Origin: Pseudobutyrivibrio xylanivorans DSM 14809
GTDB taxonomy: Bacteria; Bacillota; Clostridia; Lachnospirales; Lachnospiraceae
Assembly: GCF_900141825.1 (NCBI RefSeq)
Contig: NZ_FQYQ01000024.1
Coordinates: forward strand, 1-41,176
DNA: 41,176 nucleotides
Direction of reading: 5' to 3'
The translations under genes were made by a program, and so were the position numbers. Positions within the stretch are counted from its first letter, which is position 1; every line of letters begins with the position of its first letter. This document shows, piece after piece, positions 16,706 to 24,951 of the stretch. The notes below the pieces were generated by a model. That model saw nothing but the letters and a program-made list of their open reading frames with translations. It ran no database searches and was not told where the DNA came from.

Positions 16706-16763
16706 ACGAGGAATAAATACGTGATTTCAAGACCTATTAAATTTTCAATCTACAACAAAAATG

Positions 16764-16792
16764 ATTCTAGTATACCTTATAACCCCTGTCAA
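16764..16792 (-). promoter_or_regulatory. glmS promoter
   Basis: TTGACA (16787-16792), a 17-base spacer and TAGAAT (16764-16769) on the minus strand. Predicted start is near 16757, about 55 bases before the ribozyme cleavage site. The -35 lies only a few bases after the T-run of the preceding operon's terminator. Confidence 0.87.
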
Positions 16793-16794
16793 TT

Positions 16795-16817
16795 AAAAAG
16801 CACACCCTCAGGTGTGC
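16795..16817 (-). terminator. Terminator of the Liv operon
   Basis: The stem GCACACC/GGTGTGC with a four-base loop, followed by TTTTT on the minus strand, sits eight bases after the stop codon of the ArAE-family gene. It closes the eight-gene operon that begins with the Liv binding protein. Confidence 0.88.
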
Positions 16818-16825
16818 CATCTCTG

Positions 16826-17332
16826 TCAGAATCCTAAAATATTTACCAGCACGCCTATTGCAATACCTATTACAGTATCCAAAAATCTGTTGCAGGCAAA
16901 TAAATATGGATTGGAATCCCCAATGTGATTTACAACAATACTTAAGAAAACCACACAGGAGAAATACGACGCCTGCTTTTTCTTAATTATTACTGATGTG
17001 TAAATAACAAACACAATCATCAATGAGATTAAGACTGAACCTGCAAAATCATAGCTTCCAATTTGGGGCAGAAACAACTGCTTAATAACTATATAAAGGA
17101 ACCCATAGAAGGTTCCTATAAATGTTCCAATCATTCTCTGCTTGGCATTTTTTATTGTGCTTTCCCTAGTTGCCTGCATGCACCAGAGAGCAGAAAGCTG
17201 TGAGTAAAACACAATTCCTGCTCCATTTCTATAATAATCCACTACAAAACATAATAAAACTGCAATGGCAGATTTAATTATTCTCATCCCGATTCTCGGA
17301 AATTCTACATGTAATTCTTTAAGTCTCTTCAA
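16826..17332 (-). CDS. ArAE/FUSC-family membrane protein (aromatic acid exporter-like)
   Basis: A 168-residue protein with about four or five hydrophobic segments. It resembles the membrane half of ArAE_1 (DUF939)/FUSC proteins: an N-terminal RIIKSAIAVLLCFVVDYY helix, then MQATRESTIKNAKQRMIGTFIGTFYGF and the final NRFLDTVIGIAIGVLVN. Full-length homologues usually also carry a soluble C-terminal domain, which is absent here. The start appears to be TTG at 17332, six bases after the stop of the alarmone synthetase gene. It is the last gene of the operon. Function is unknown; related proteins are proposed to export aromatic or other weak acids. Confidence 0.72.
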   Translation of the reverse strand: MKRLKELHVEFPRIGMRIIKSAIAVLLCFVVDYYRNGAGIVFYSQLSALWCMQATRESTIKNAKQRMIGTFIGTFYGFLYIVIKQLFLPQIGSYDFAGSVLISLMIVFVIYTSVIIKKKQASYFSCVVFLSIVVNHIGDSNPYLFACNRFLDTVIGIAIGVLVNILGF

Positions 17333-17337
17333 TACTT

Positions 17338-18327
17338 CTAGTCCACCAATCCATTTTGAAATCTTGATAAATGTTCGAATGGTAAAATCTGTCGGCCTCT
17401 GAAAAGGCCACAGCCATCATTTATCAAACTGTTATTCACTGCAGTAAACATATTTACATCTAGTTCCGATAAATCTATATTTTCAAGAGAGACAACTCTG
17501 TCATATGCTTCATCAAAATATTTACATTCACCTTTTGGAATCTCTATTCTTCTGTTTTTTTGCTGCTCCTGTGACTCCACATATCTCAGGTGATTTGATA
17601 CACCAATTTCTGCACTATCATCCATTGATTTTGTTCTTAGCTGAACCTCCACATGACACCTTGCCATATCATCAAACAGTGTCAGATGCAAAGATCTATA
17701 GCCTGCACTGGTAGGCTTATAAACATAGTCTCTATAAGTGGTCCACAAGCTCATATCCAACAACTCTGAACATTCCCGTCCAGTGGTATTTGCCTTAACA
17801 ATTGTAAAGCCCTGATCCTCCAAAAATGATGGCAATTTATTTGCAATTTCATATAAGAGTTTTATTTCTTCCTCTTCTCTGTCCTGCCCTTCCTGAAGAT
17901 GACACTTAGGTAGAGAAATAACTATGCGGTATGCAAGCAAGTCCCTAAAACAGCTTAGCTTTTCCTTTATTTCCTGAAGTGCTGGAAAGTGATGATACAT
18001 CTGATAATAATCATAAATGAAATCTACAATGTATCTATTAAACTTCTCCTCTGCCCTGATGATAGATTTAATTCGCCCCTTAAAGGTGAATGCCAGATAT
18101 GGATACTCCACCACCATATATTTATAGAACTCTCTAATTCTCTGGGACTGAGAAGTTAAAAACTCATTATGCTCCAGCAGCTCATATATAGTTTCAAGAA
18201 AAGAGCAATGAACTAAATCGATTTGATTATGTGTTGCTAATGCATTTTCCTCCAGGTCGTCTATGTATTTCTGAAGTATCCTAAAAATTGTTTCTCCGTC
18301 ATATAAATAGTCATTAAGTTTAATCAT
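17338..18327 (-). CDS. RelA/SpoT-domain (p)ppGpp synthetase-like protein
   Basis: A 329-residue protein with a RelA/SpoT nucleotidyl-transferase domain in its central part. FRDLLAYRIV corresponds to the DxxGxR motif (Gly replaced by Ala). YRDYVYKPTSAGYRSLHLTLFDD and VEVQLRTKSMDDSAEIGVSNHLRY match the substrate-binding and catalytic Glu/Gln/Arg motifs. There is no HD hydrolase, TGS or ACT domain, so it resembles a small alarmone synthetase with an extra roughly 100-residue helical N-terminus. The ATG at 18327 is preferred over the one at 18345 because GGAGAAGG lies just before it. It is co-transcribed with an amino-acid transporter and an amidotransferase-like hydrolase. Catalytic activity is inferred. 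Confidence 0.8.
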   Translation of the reverse strand: MIKLNDYLYDGETIFRILQKYIDDLEENALATHNQIDLVHCSFLETIYELLEHNEFLTSQSQRIREFYKYMVVEYPYLAFTFKGRIKSIIRAEEKFNRYIVDFIYDYYQMYHHFPALQEIKEKLSCFRDLLAYRIVISLPKCHLQEGQDREEEEIKLLYEIANKLPSFLEDQGFTIVKANTTGRECSELLDMSLWTTYRDYVYKPTSAGYRSLHLTLFDDMARCHVEVQLRTKSMDDSAEIGVSNHLRYVESQEQQKNRRIEIPKGECKYFDEAYDRVVSLENIDLSELDVNMFTAVNNSLINDGCGLFRGRQILPFEHLSRFQNGLVD

Positions 18328-18344
18328 GCTGCCTTCTCCGTACA

Positions 18345-19046
18345 TTATTTACATTTATTTATAAAAGCACTTACCAGCTTCATGCTGTCCTCATTACTCT
18401 CATAAGAAAACTCTGGGTGCCATTGAACAGCTATAGCGAATGTTTGATTTTTCACTCCTATTGCCTCAACAAGTCCATCCTCTGATACTGCCATCTTTTC
18501 CACCTCAGGTGATAATTCTTTTATGGCCTGATGATGATAACTGTTCACTTCATGAATACCCTCGCCCAATATTTCTGCCAGCTTTGTCCCTTTTAATATT
18601 TCAACCTTATGGGCCGCCCTGTCATATGGAGGTTCCATGTGATGCTCCACTTTACACTGATATTCTGTAGGAAGATCTTGATAAAGTGTTCCTCCTAAAT
18701 ACGCATTTACGAATTGAATACCTCTGCATATTCCAAGTAATGGTTTGTCATCTTCAATACATTTTTTCAAAAGAAAACATTCCATGGAATCCCTTTCAAA
18801 ACAATCCATGCCGCAAGTACTCTTCTTTTTCTCACCATACAGTGTGGGAGATACATCATGTCCTCCAGTAAAAAGAATACCAGCACAAAGGTTATATGCC
18901 TGTTCAAGCTCTTCTTTATCTGTGGTAAGGGGAAGCATTATAGGAAGTCCCCCGCATTTTTCCACAACCTTCATATATCCTGGAAGCATCCAATAGCTCT
19001 CTTTTTCGTCATCATATAATGGTATTAATCCAATAACCGGTTTCAA
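18345..19046 (-). CDS. Gamma-glutamyl-gamma-aminobutyrate hydrolase family (class I glutamine amidotransferase-like)
   Basis: A 233-residue protein of the peptidase C26/PuuD type. The nucleophile elbow is LLGICRGIQF with Cys near 100, preceded by GILFTGGHDVSPTLYGE. The catalytic His-Glu pair is in AVQWHPEFSY near the C-terminus. Relatives cleave gamma-glutamyl amides, releasing glutamate. The start is TTG, positioned by a perfect GGAGGTGA. It lies 28 bases after livF and its stop overlaps the frame of the next gene, so it belongs to the Liv operon. The natural substrate here is unknown. Confidence 0.88.
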   Translation of the reverse strand: MKPVIGLIPLYDDEKESYWMLPGYMKVVEKCGGLPIMLPLTTDKEELEQAYNLCAGILFTGGHDVSPTLYGEKKKSTCGMDCFERDSMECFLLKKCIEDDKPLLGICRGIQFVNAYLGGTLYQDLPTEYQCKVEHHMEPPYDRAAHKVEILKGTKLAEILGEGIHEVNSYHHQAIKELSPEVEKMAVSEDGLVEAIGVKNQTFAIAVQWHPEFSYESNEDSMKLVSAFINKCK

Positions 19047-19074
19047 AATTCACCTCCGAAATTATCACTTGTAG

Positions 19075-19779
19075 TTAAGCTGTTGTCCCCAAATATGCCT
19101 TCTTTACTCTTTCATCCTTCAACAGTTCCTTACCAGTGCCTTCAATGGTAATTCTGCCATTTTCAATAACATAGGCTTTATCTGCCACATGTAATGCCAT
19201 ATTTGCATTTTGCTCTACCAGTAAAACCGTAGTTCCAACCTCATTTACTCTTTTAATAATTTCAAATATTTCGTTTACGATTATTGGAGCAAGTCCCAGT
19301 GATGGTTCATCCATCATAATAAGCTTAGGATTTGCCATAAGAGCTCGTCCTACAGCAAGCATCTGCTGCTCTCCACCTGATAAAGTTCCGGCAGCCTGCC
19401 ATGATCTTTCTTTTAATCTTGGGAAGATGGAATAAACCTTTTCTATGTCTTCATCCAGATTTCCTTTTCTCAGATAAGCTCCTATTTTTAAATTTTCAAG
19501 AACTGTCTGGTCTGGAAATACATGACGTCCTTCTGGAACAAGTGTTATTCCATTTCGAACAATTTCATCTGTGCTGGAACCCATCAACTCCTTACCTGCA
19601 AGCTTTATACTTCCTGACTTTGCCTTTACAAGACCAATGATTGAACGGAGTGTACTTGATTTTCCTGCACCATTAGCACCAACCAAAGTTACAATCTGTC
19701 CTGATGGGACCACAAAACTTATATCCCTTACAGCCTCTATTCCACCATAATTTATGGATAATCCTTTAATCTCAAGCAT
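19075..19779 (-). CDS. livF: Branched-chain amino-acid-type ABC transporter ATPase
   Basis: A 234-residue LivF-type ATPase with Walker A GANGAGKSS, signature LSGGEQQML, Walker B LIMMDEPSLGLAP and the switch region VLLVEQNA. The ATG at 19779 overlaps the 3' end of livG by eight bases. The longer frame starting at 19857 lies within livG and is discarded. With LivG it powers import through LivH/LivM. The substrate may be leucine/isoleucine/valine or another compound handled by this family, such as amides or urea. Confidence 0.95.
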   Translation of the reverse strand: MLEIKGLSINYGGIEAVRDISFVVPSGQIVTLVGANGAGKSSTLRSIIGLVKAKSGSIKLAGKELMGSSTDEIVRNGITLVPEGRHVFPDQTVLENLKIGAYLRKGNLDEDIEKVYSIFPRLKERSWQAAGTLSGGEQQMLAVGRALMANPKLIMMDEPSLGLAPIIVNEIFEIIKRVNEVGTTVLLVEQNANMALHVADKAYVIENGRITIEGTGKELLKDERVKKAYLGTTA

Positions 19780-20569
19780 CTCGTTCCTCCTGTGTTCCAA
19801 GATAAGCTTCAATAACCTTTGGATCAGAAGCAACAGCTTCCGGCTTACCCTGCGCAATCATTTTTCCAAAATCTATACAATAAATATGATCTGAAATCCC
19901 CATTACAAGATTCATATGATGCTCAATCAAAAGTACTGTAAGATTATACTTATCTCTTATCTGACAGATGAATTCAGCAAGCTCATCTGTCTCCTGTGGA
20001 TTCATACCAGCAGCAGGCTCATCAAGGCATAAAAGCTTTGGCCCTGTAGCAAGTGCTCTGGCAATCTCCAGTCTTCTTTGCATTCCATATGGAAGACTTC
20101 CTGCCTCCCAGTCAGCATACTTATCCAGACCCTGCTCTTTTAAGAGCTGCCAGGTTTCTTCTCTGCTTCGCTGCTCCTCACTCTTATTTAATCTAAATGT
20201 AGCAGTAAAAGGATTCTGCTTTGCCCTCATATGCTTTGCTATCAACACATTGTCAAAAACTGACTGTTTTGGAAACAGTCTTATATTTTGAAAGGTTCTG
20301 GCAATACCAAGCTTTGTAATTTCATCTGGTGTATGAGAAATCTTAAAGCTGTTTGCTATAGTTTCACCGCAAAAATCCACCTTTCCATTAGTTGGATGAT
20401 ACACACCTGTAATGCAGTTAAAAGCTGTAGTTTTTCCAGCTCCGTTTGGTCCAATTAGAGCAACTATCTCGCCCTCTTTTACCTGTGCTGAAAAATCATT
20501 GACAGCAATTACACCTCCAAACTGCATGGTAAGATGTTCTATATTTAATACTACGTTTTTATCTGCCAT
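19772..20569 (-). CDS. livG: Branched-chain amino-acid-type ABC transporter ATPase
   Basis: A 265-residue LivG-type ATPase, the second nucleotide-binding subunit. It shows Walker A GPNGAGKTT, the long insertion typical of LivG (residues about 85-140), signature LPYGMQRRLEIARAL, Walker B LLCLDEPAAGMNPQET and VLLIEHHMNLVM. The ATG follows immediately after the livM stop. Confidence 0.95.
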   Translation of the reverse strand: MADKNVVLNIEHLTMQFGGVIAVNDFSAQVKEGEIVALIGPNGAGKTTAFNCITGVYHPTNGKVDFCGETIANSFKISHTPDEITKLGIARTFQNIRLFPKQSVFDNVLIAKHMRAKQNPFTATFRLNKSEEQRSREETWQLLKEQGLDKYADWEAGSLPYGMQRRLEIARALATGPKLLCLDEPAAGMNPQETDELAEFICQIRDKYNLTVLLIEHHMNLVMGISDHIYCIDFGKMIAQGKPEAVASDPKVIEAYLGTQEERDA

Positions 20570-21697
20570 CTATTCAGCCTCCGATACAGCTTTTTCTTTC
20601 TTGCTTCGCATTAGTTTCTTAGCACCATTTATTAATCTGTCCCAGGTAATCTCTTTACTTCCTGTAAGTCCATGGTTCCAAAAAAGTACCACCAGCATAA
20701 GAAGTAAACTAAACACAACCATTCGAAATCCATTTCGAAGCAAAGGAACATTCATGGCACCAAAGCCTGTATTTCCAATGCCTGGAATAAGTTCTGACCA
20801 GGTGTACTCTCTGTCTAAGAAACGTAACCACTCCTGCGAACCAGTTACTATAAATGCTCCCAGAATCGAACCACTTATACTTCCAATTCCACCAAGTACT
20901 ACCATCAACAAAATGTTATATGTCAAAGCAACAGTGAATGTACTTGTAACTGCTGATCTCATATATACTGCTAGAAGTCCTCCTGCCACTCCGGCAAAGG
21001 CACTTGTTACAACAAATGAAAGCTGCTTGGTTCTAAATAGATTTATTCCCATAGCTTCAGCAGCAACATCATCATCACGAATCGCTTTAAAAGCACGTCC
21101 ATAACTACTGTTCACCAAAAGAATCATAATAACAATACAGACAGCCGAAATAATAACGCATTCAAAAATACTTTTAAACTCTGGAATATTAGAAACTCCA
21201 TAAGATGCATTTGTAATTTTTCCCAAGCCATCCCAGCCAAAAATCGCTCTTATTATCTCTGAAAAACCAAGAGTTGCTATTGCCAGATAATCACTCTTCA
21301 AACGAAGCACCGGCCAGCCAATCAAGGCTGCAATTCCTGCACAGACCACTGCACATAAAATAAGAGTTACAATAAGTGGAAGCTTGATATCATGTAGCCA
21401 TGATGCCATTCCATACAGGTAGAAAATCTGGTCTCTCATCTCTACCGGAATAGTTAAGACACCAGTAATATATGCTCCAATGCACATAAAACCAGCTGTT
21501 CCAAGTGAAAACTGTCCAGTGAATCCAATAATTAAATTCATGGATACAGCTGCCACTGCATAAATACAGCTTCTTTCAATAATGGTAATTGCATAGGAAT
21601 GAACCACACTATCAGACTCCAAAATAAATAAGTATAAACAGCATAGTAAAACCGCTACTATGCTGAGTATTAAGTTTCTCTTCTCTTTTACTTTCAT
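20570..21697 (-). CDS. livM: Branched-chain amino-acid-type ABC transporter permease
   Basis: A 375-residue LivM-type permease with about eight to ten membrane segments, including GFTGQFSLGTAGFMCIGAY and the cytoplasmic coupling loop around GRAFKAIRDDDVAAEAMGIN. It ends in a charged cytoplasmic tail rich in Lys/Glu. The start has GAGGTAGG upstream and lies nine bases after livH. Confidence 0.94.
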   Translation of the reverse strand: MKVKEKRNLILSIVAVLLCCLYLFILESDSVVHSYAITIIERSCIYAVAAVSMNLIIGFTGQFSLGTAGFMCIGAYITGVLTIPVEMRDQIFYLYGMASWLHDIKLPLIVTLILCAVVCAGIAALIGWPVLRLKSDYLAIATLGFSEIIRAIFGWDGLGKITNASYGVSNIPEFKSIFECVIISAVCIVIMILLVNSSYGRAFKAIRDDDVAAEAMGINLFRTKQLSFVVTSAFAGVAGGLLAVYMRSAVTSTFTVALTYNILLMVVLGGIGSISGSILGAFIVTGSQEWLRFLDREYTWSELIPGIGNTGFGAMNVPLLRNGFRMVVFSLLLMLVVLFWNHGLTGSKEITWDRLINGAKKLMRSKKEKAVSEAE

Positions 21698-21706
21698 ATG
21701 CCTACC

Positions 21707-22585
21707 TCACACTTTCTGTACCGCTTTTTCACCAAACAAACCTGATGGTCTGAATATAAGAATAAGTACCAGCAAGGCAAAGGTAAAAGCATCACTAAAT
21801 ACTGAATAACCCATAGCCGTGATGACAATCTGGCAGATACCTACAATAAATCCTCCAATAACAGCACCCTGAATATTTCCAATACCACCTATGACTGCTG
21901 CAACAAAGCATTTCAATCCTGGAAGTGAACCGGAATAAGGCTGAACTGTATTGCGGTCTGTGAAATATAGAATTGAACCTACAGCTGCCAAGCCACATCC
22001 AATTACAAAGGTCGTTGTAATGATGTTATCAACCTTAATACCCATGATTCTTGCAGTTTCCTGATCCTTACTGCAGGCTCTCATGGCCATACCAAGTTTA
22101 GTATGATTTACAAGCATAATAAGTAGGAATGTAAGAACTATGGTAAGCACTGGGGCTATTATAGTTACTCTGGAAACACTTATATTTCCGAATGTATAAA
22201 CATGTTTTAGGATATCAATCTGAGGATAGCTCTGAGGCATTGCTGTAAAAAGATAGTTTGCAAGATTCTGTAAAAGATATGATATTCCTATGGCACTAAT
22301 CATTACTGACATACGAGGTGCACTTCTAAGTGGCTTATAGGCTATTCTCTCGATTACTACACCAAGTACGATTGTGCATAAAATGACAAAAGGTATCGCA
22401 AAATACCAAGGAAAAACAGCTAACGAAAAAATCATGAAGTATCCTGCCATCATGAATTCATCGCCATGAGCAAAGTTAATCATCCTAAGAATTCCATACA
22501 CCATAGTGTAACCAATAGCTATAAGTGCATAGGCTCCTCCAAGAGATAATCCATTCAAAAGCTGCTGCAACAAATATGAAATCAT
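21707..22585 (-). CDS. livH: Branched-chain amino-acid-type ABC transporter permease
   Basis: A 292-residue LivH-type permease with the conserved start LLQQLLNGLSLGGAYALIAIGYTMVYGILRMINFAHGD and the coupling loop MAMRACSKDQETARIMGI. The ATG at 22585 follows GGTGG. An upstream extension to 22639 is not credible, as it would cross the hairpin between this gene and the binding-protein gene. Confidence 0.94.
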   Translation of the reverse strand: MISYLLQQLLNGLSLGGAYALIAIGYTMVYGILRMINFAHGDEFMMAGYFMIFSLAVFPWYFAIPFVILCTIVLGVVIERIAYKPLRSAPRMSVMISAIGISYLLQNLANYLFTAMPQSYPQIDILKHVYTFGNISVSRVTIIAPVLTIVLTFLLIMLVNHTKLGMAMRACSKDQETARIMGIKVDNIITTTFVIGCGLAAVGSILYFTDRNTVQPYSGSLPGLKCFVAAVIGGIGNIQGAVIGGFIVGICQIVITAMGYSVFSDAFTFALLVLILIFRPSGLFGEKAVQKV

Positions 22586-22613
22586 ATAGTTTTCCACCTT
22601 ATCTATAGTTTTA

Positions 22614-22636
22614 GGGCTGTGTGTAATGCACAGCCC
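22614..22636 (-). other. Intercistronic hairpin between binding protein and livH
   Basis: Perfect 8-bp stem GGGCTGTG/CACAGCCC with a seven-base loop, starting 18 bases after the binding-protein stop and with no T-run after it. Hairpins at this place commonly protect the upstream mRNA end, so that binding protein is made in excess over permease. That role is inferred. Confidence 0.6.
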
Positions 22637-22653
22637 CATTTAACATTCAAATG

Positions 22654-23856
22654 CTATTTTTGTACTGTCTCAGTACTCTGATATGTCCATTCACCAGAAG
22701 TAATCTGGCAGATGTATGATGTATTTTTAATTGCATCACCATTAGCATCAAATTTGTATGGTCCGCATGCGTATCCTTCGCTCTCATCCAAAGCAGCCAG
22801 CGCATCTCTGATTGCCGGACCCTCTAATGAATCTGCAGCTTCGATAGCGTCACATAACAACATGTATGCATCGTAGGATACTGCGTGATTACCTACAATT
22901 GCATCTGTATCAAGGTTGGTAGCTTTTCTTGAAGCATCTGCATTGAGCCATTCCTTAAAGCCTGCATCAAATTCTGGATTACCACCCTCTGAATAGAATG
23001 TATCAGCTACAACTCCATTTGCATTATCACCAGCATCCTGAATAAGAACGTTTGAATACCAGGTATCTCCTGCAATCCACTGAACATCAAGACCTAAGTC
23101 ATGAGCCTGATTCAAAAGAAGTGGAGCATAAAGATAATCAGTAGGAGCGAATACAGCCTTAACACCGCTGTTCTTTATGTTTGTAAGAATAGCCTTAAAA
23201 TCACTTTCGTTTGTTTGGAATGTTTCCGAATCTACAACTGTACCACCTAAAACTGTGAATGAATCTGTGAAGGTCTTTACAAGACCTGATGTATATTCGT
23301 TACCGATGTTATCGATTGTAGCTACTTCTGTGAAGCCATTACTGTATGCCCAGTTTGCCATTACCTCGCCCTGGAATGGATCAAGATAACATGCTCTGAA
23401 GTAGTAATCATTTCCAAGAGTAACATTTGCATTTGTGCAGGATGTTCCGATTGCTGGAATCTTTGCATTGGAATAGTAAGAACCTGCTGCTATACATACA
23501 CCTGAACCGTATCCACCTACAACTCCAACAACGCCGTCAGCGATAAGCTTCTGTGCAGCTGTAACTGCCACTGTCTTATCTGACTGATTATCCTGCCAGT
23601 CAAGTTGAATTTTATATTCCTTACCTCCAACAGTTACGGTTGGGCGAACATAATTCGCATATTCGATAGCCAATTCTTCCTGTGCGCCACCGCCACCATT
23701 CTCACCTGTCTTTGGCTCGAAGATTCCAATCTTTATAGTATCTCCTGATGCCGCATCTGAGCCGGTTGAAGAGGACGATGAAGACGCACCACAGCCAATC
23801 AGGTTCACAGCCATCAAACATCCAAGAGCGATTCCAAACAATTTAGATCTTTTCAT
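22654..23856 (-). CDS. livJ: Branched-chain amino-acid-type ABC transporter substrate-binding lipoprotein
   Basis: A 400-residue periplasmic-binding-type lipoprotein. The signal MKRSKLFGIALGCLMAVNLIGC ends in a lipobox Cys, followed by a Ser-rich linker (GASSSSSSTGSD). The mature protein has the type 1 binding fold pattern IKIGIFEPKTGENGGGG, VVGVVGGYGSGVC and KIPAIGTSCTN. The ATG at 23856 has AGGAGG at the right distance; the longer frame to 23910 starts inside the leader. It is the first gene of the Liv operon and is controlled by promoter 23967-23995 and the attenuator at 23909-23944. Confidence 0.95.
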   Translation of the reverse strand: MKRSKLFGIALGCLMAVNLIGCGASSSSSSTGSDAASGDTIKIGIFEPKTGENGGGGAQEELAIEYANYVRPTVTVGGKEYKIQLDWQDNQSDKTVAVTAAQKLIADGVVGVVGGYGSGVCIAAGSYYSNAKIPAIGTSCTNANVTLGNDYYFRACYLDPFQGEVMANWAYSNGFTEVATIDNIGNEYTSGLVKTFTDSFTVLGGTVVDSETFQTNESDFKAILTNIKNSGVKAVFAPTDYLYAPLLLNQAHDLGLDVQWIAGDTWYSNVLIQDAGDNANGVVADTFYSEGGNPEFDAGFKEWLNADASRKATNLDTDAIVGNHAVSYDAYMLLCDAIEAADSLEGPAIRDALAALDESEGYACGPYKFDANGDAIKNTSYICQITSGEWTYQSTETVQK

Positions 23857-23908
23857 ATTACATTTCCTCCTTGGTAATTTCACTTTCGAAATGCATATAT
23901 GAATACGC

Positions 23909-23944
23909 AAAAAGGCGCCGCTAAAAATAGCGACGCCTTTGTCG
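23909..23944 (-). promoter_or_regulatory. Hexaloop/terminator attenuator of the Liv operon (copy 4)
   Basis: The small hairpin (23931-23944, CGAC/GTCG, loop AAAGGC) is followed by and overlaps a 13-bp terminator stem (AAAGGCG, CGCTA arms, loop TTTT) ending in TTTTT (23909-23940). It lies between the promoter at 23967-23995 and the ribosome binding site of the binding-protein gene. This is the cleanest copy: every base of the small stem is Watson-Crick paired. Confidence 0.86.
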
Positions 23945-23966
23945 AAAGCAAAATATATTTTTCTGT

Positions 23967-23995
23967 ATTTTATTAGTTATGCCCATTAATGTCAA
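23967..23995 (-). promoter_or_regulatory. Liv operon promoter
   Basis: TTGACA (23990-23995), a 17-base spacer and TAAAAT (23967-23972) on the minus strand. Predicted start is near 23960, leaving about 16 bases before the small hairpin. Confidence 0.86.
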
Positions 23996-24024
23996 TACAA
24001 TTTAGATTTAACATTTGGAAATCA

Positions 24025-24951
24025 TTATAATGGTATCAATTTAAAAGCCGCTGTGTTCTGATACACTATCGGGCTATCATATTCAAAGGCTATGATGCCA
24101 TCCTCCGGTGCTGTCACAGTCTGGATGATATCACCTGTTAGTGGCTCTGTGACATGTGCCATTACCTGTCCCATGATAACCACATCTCCTGCCTGAACCA
24201 GCGATTCCATAAAGCCTGCCGAACTGGTTCTGACACTAATAAAATTATTATTGTCAATCACTTTAGACTGACATCCCTGACTGTTTTCATAATCTATTAT
24301 TTTTTCTTTTTCCAGGAATGCAAGGACTGCATCCACTCCCTGTCTGGCGCTTTTCCTGTTTATCTTTTCCGTACTGGAAGTATAAATAGAGAAGGCAAAG
24401 GTGTCCCAGATTTGCCAGTTGTAGTTTAGGGTTGCTGTATCAAAGGGTCTTGGGTTGTGAAGTACCACAAATGGTAATCCGAACTCCTTCGCCATCTCCA
24501 CGTTTTCATTTCCAGTTTTCATGATTCTTACCTGCGGCACAAAATGCCCTGGCATATAAAAGGATGCAAACTGAATTCCATATCTGTAATCCTTTATCTG
24601 GTTAAATATTCCTGCAGCGATTCTCTGTGTGGTCTCGCCTTTATCATATCCTGGAAACATCCTGTTTATATCTGTATTGTCAATGCTCCAGAATCGTTTC
24701 TTGATATTTACAGAATATGGATTTCCGCAGGAAACTACCATGATTGATTTGCCCTGCCTAATCTTTCCCGCTTCTTCAAGCTTCTTTAGTTCCTTTATCA
24801 ACAAGCTGCACACGTATATCTGCTGGTATTCGTTACCTCTCAGACTTCCAACGATGCAGACTGATTTTTCACCTTCTCCAAATTTAAAGCCCTTCACCCG
24901 GAAGCTGTCTCTGTATAATCCGTTAAACGAATAAATAGTTTCTTCCTTCAT
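24025..24951 (-). CDS. AstE/AspA-like protein with altered zinc site (possible pseudoenzyme)
   Basis: A 308-residue member of the succinylglutamate desuccinylase/aspartoacylase family (M14-like). Aligned by eye to its neighbour, the first zinc-ligand His is Arg38 (SLRGNE, against GIHGDE) while Glu41 is kept. The substrate-binding NR motif (INRMFPG, Asn96-Arg97) is kept. The second His position is Phe128 (IQFAS, against DIHAS), although a His at 136 lies nearby. The C-terminal beta-domain (LTGDIIQTVTAPEDGII) is intact. The start overlaps the neighbour's stop (ATGA). Loss of both His ligands suggests it no longer hydrolyses amides; it may bind the product or pair with the active copy. Confidence 0.82.
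   Translation of the reverse strand: MKEETIYSFNGLYRDSFRVKGFKFGEGEKSVCIVGSLRGNEYQQIYVCSLLIKELKKLEEAGKIRQGKSIMVVSCGNPYSVNIKKRFWSIDNTDINRMFPGYDKGETTQRIAAGIFNQIKDYRYGIQFASFYMPGHFVPQVRIMKTGNENVEMAKEFGLPFVVLHNPRPFDTATLNYNWQIWDTFAFSIYTSSTEKINRKSARQGVDAVLAFLEKEKIIDYENSQGCQSKVIDNNNFISVRTSSAGFMESLVQAGDVVIMGQVMAHVTEPLTGDIIQTVTAPEDGIIAFEYDSPIVYQNTAAFKLIPL

Noticed and set aside
23880-23910. Short upstream reading frame (12 codons) ending next to the Liv binding-protein start
   Set aside because: No ribosome binding site before its ATG and no runs of branched-chain codons; likely chance.
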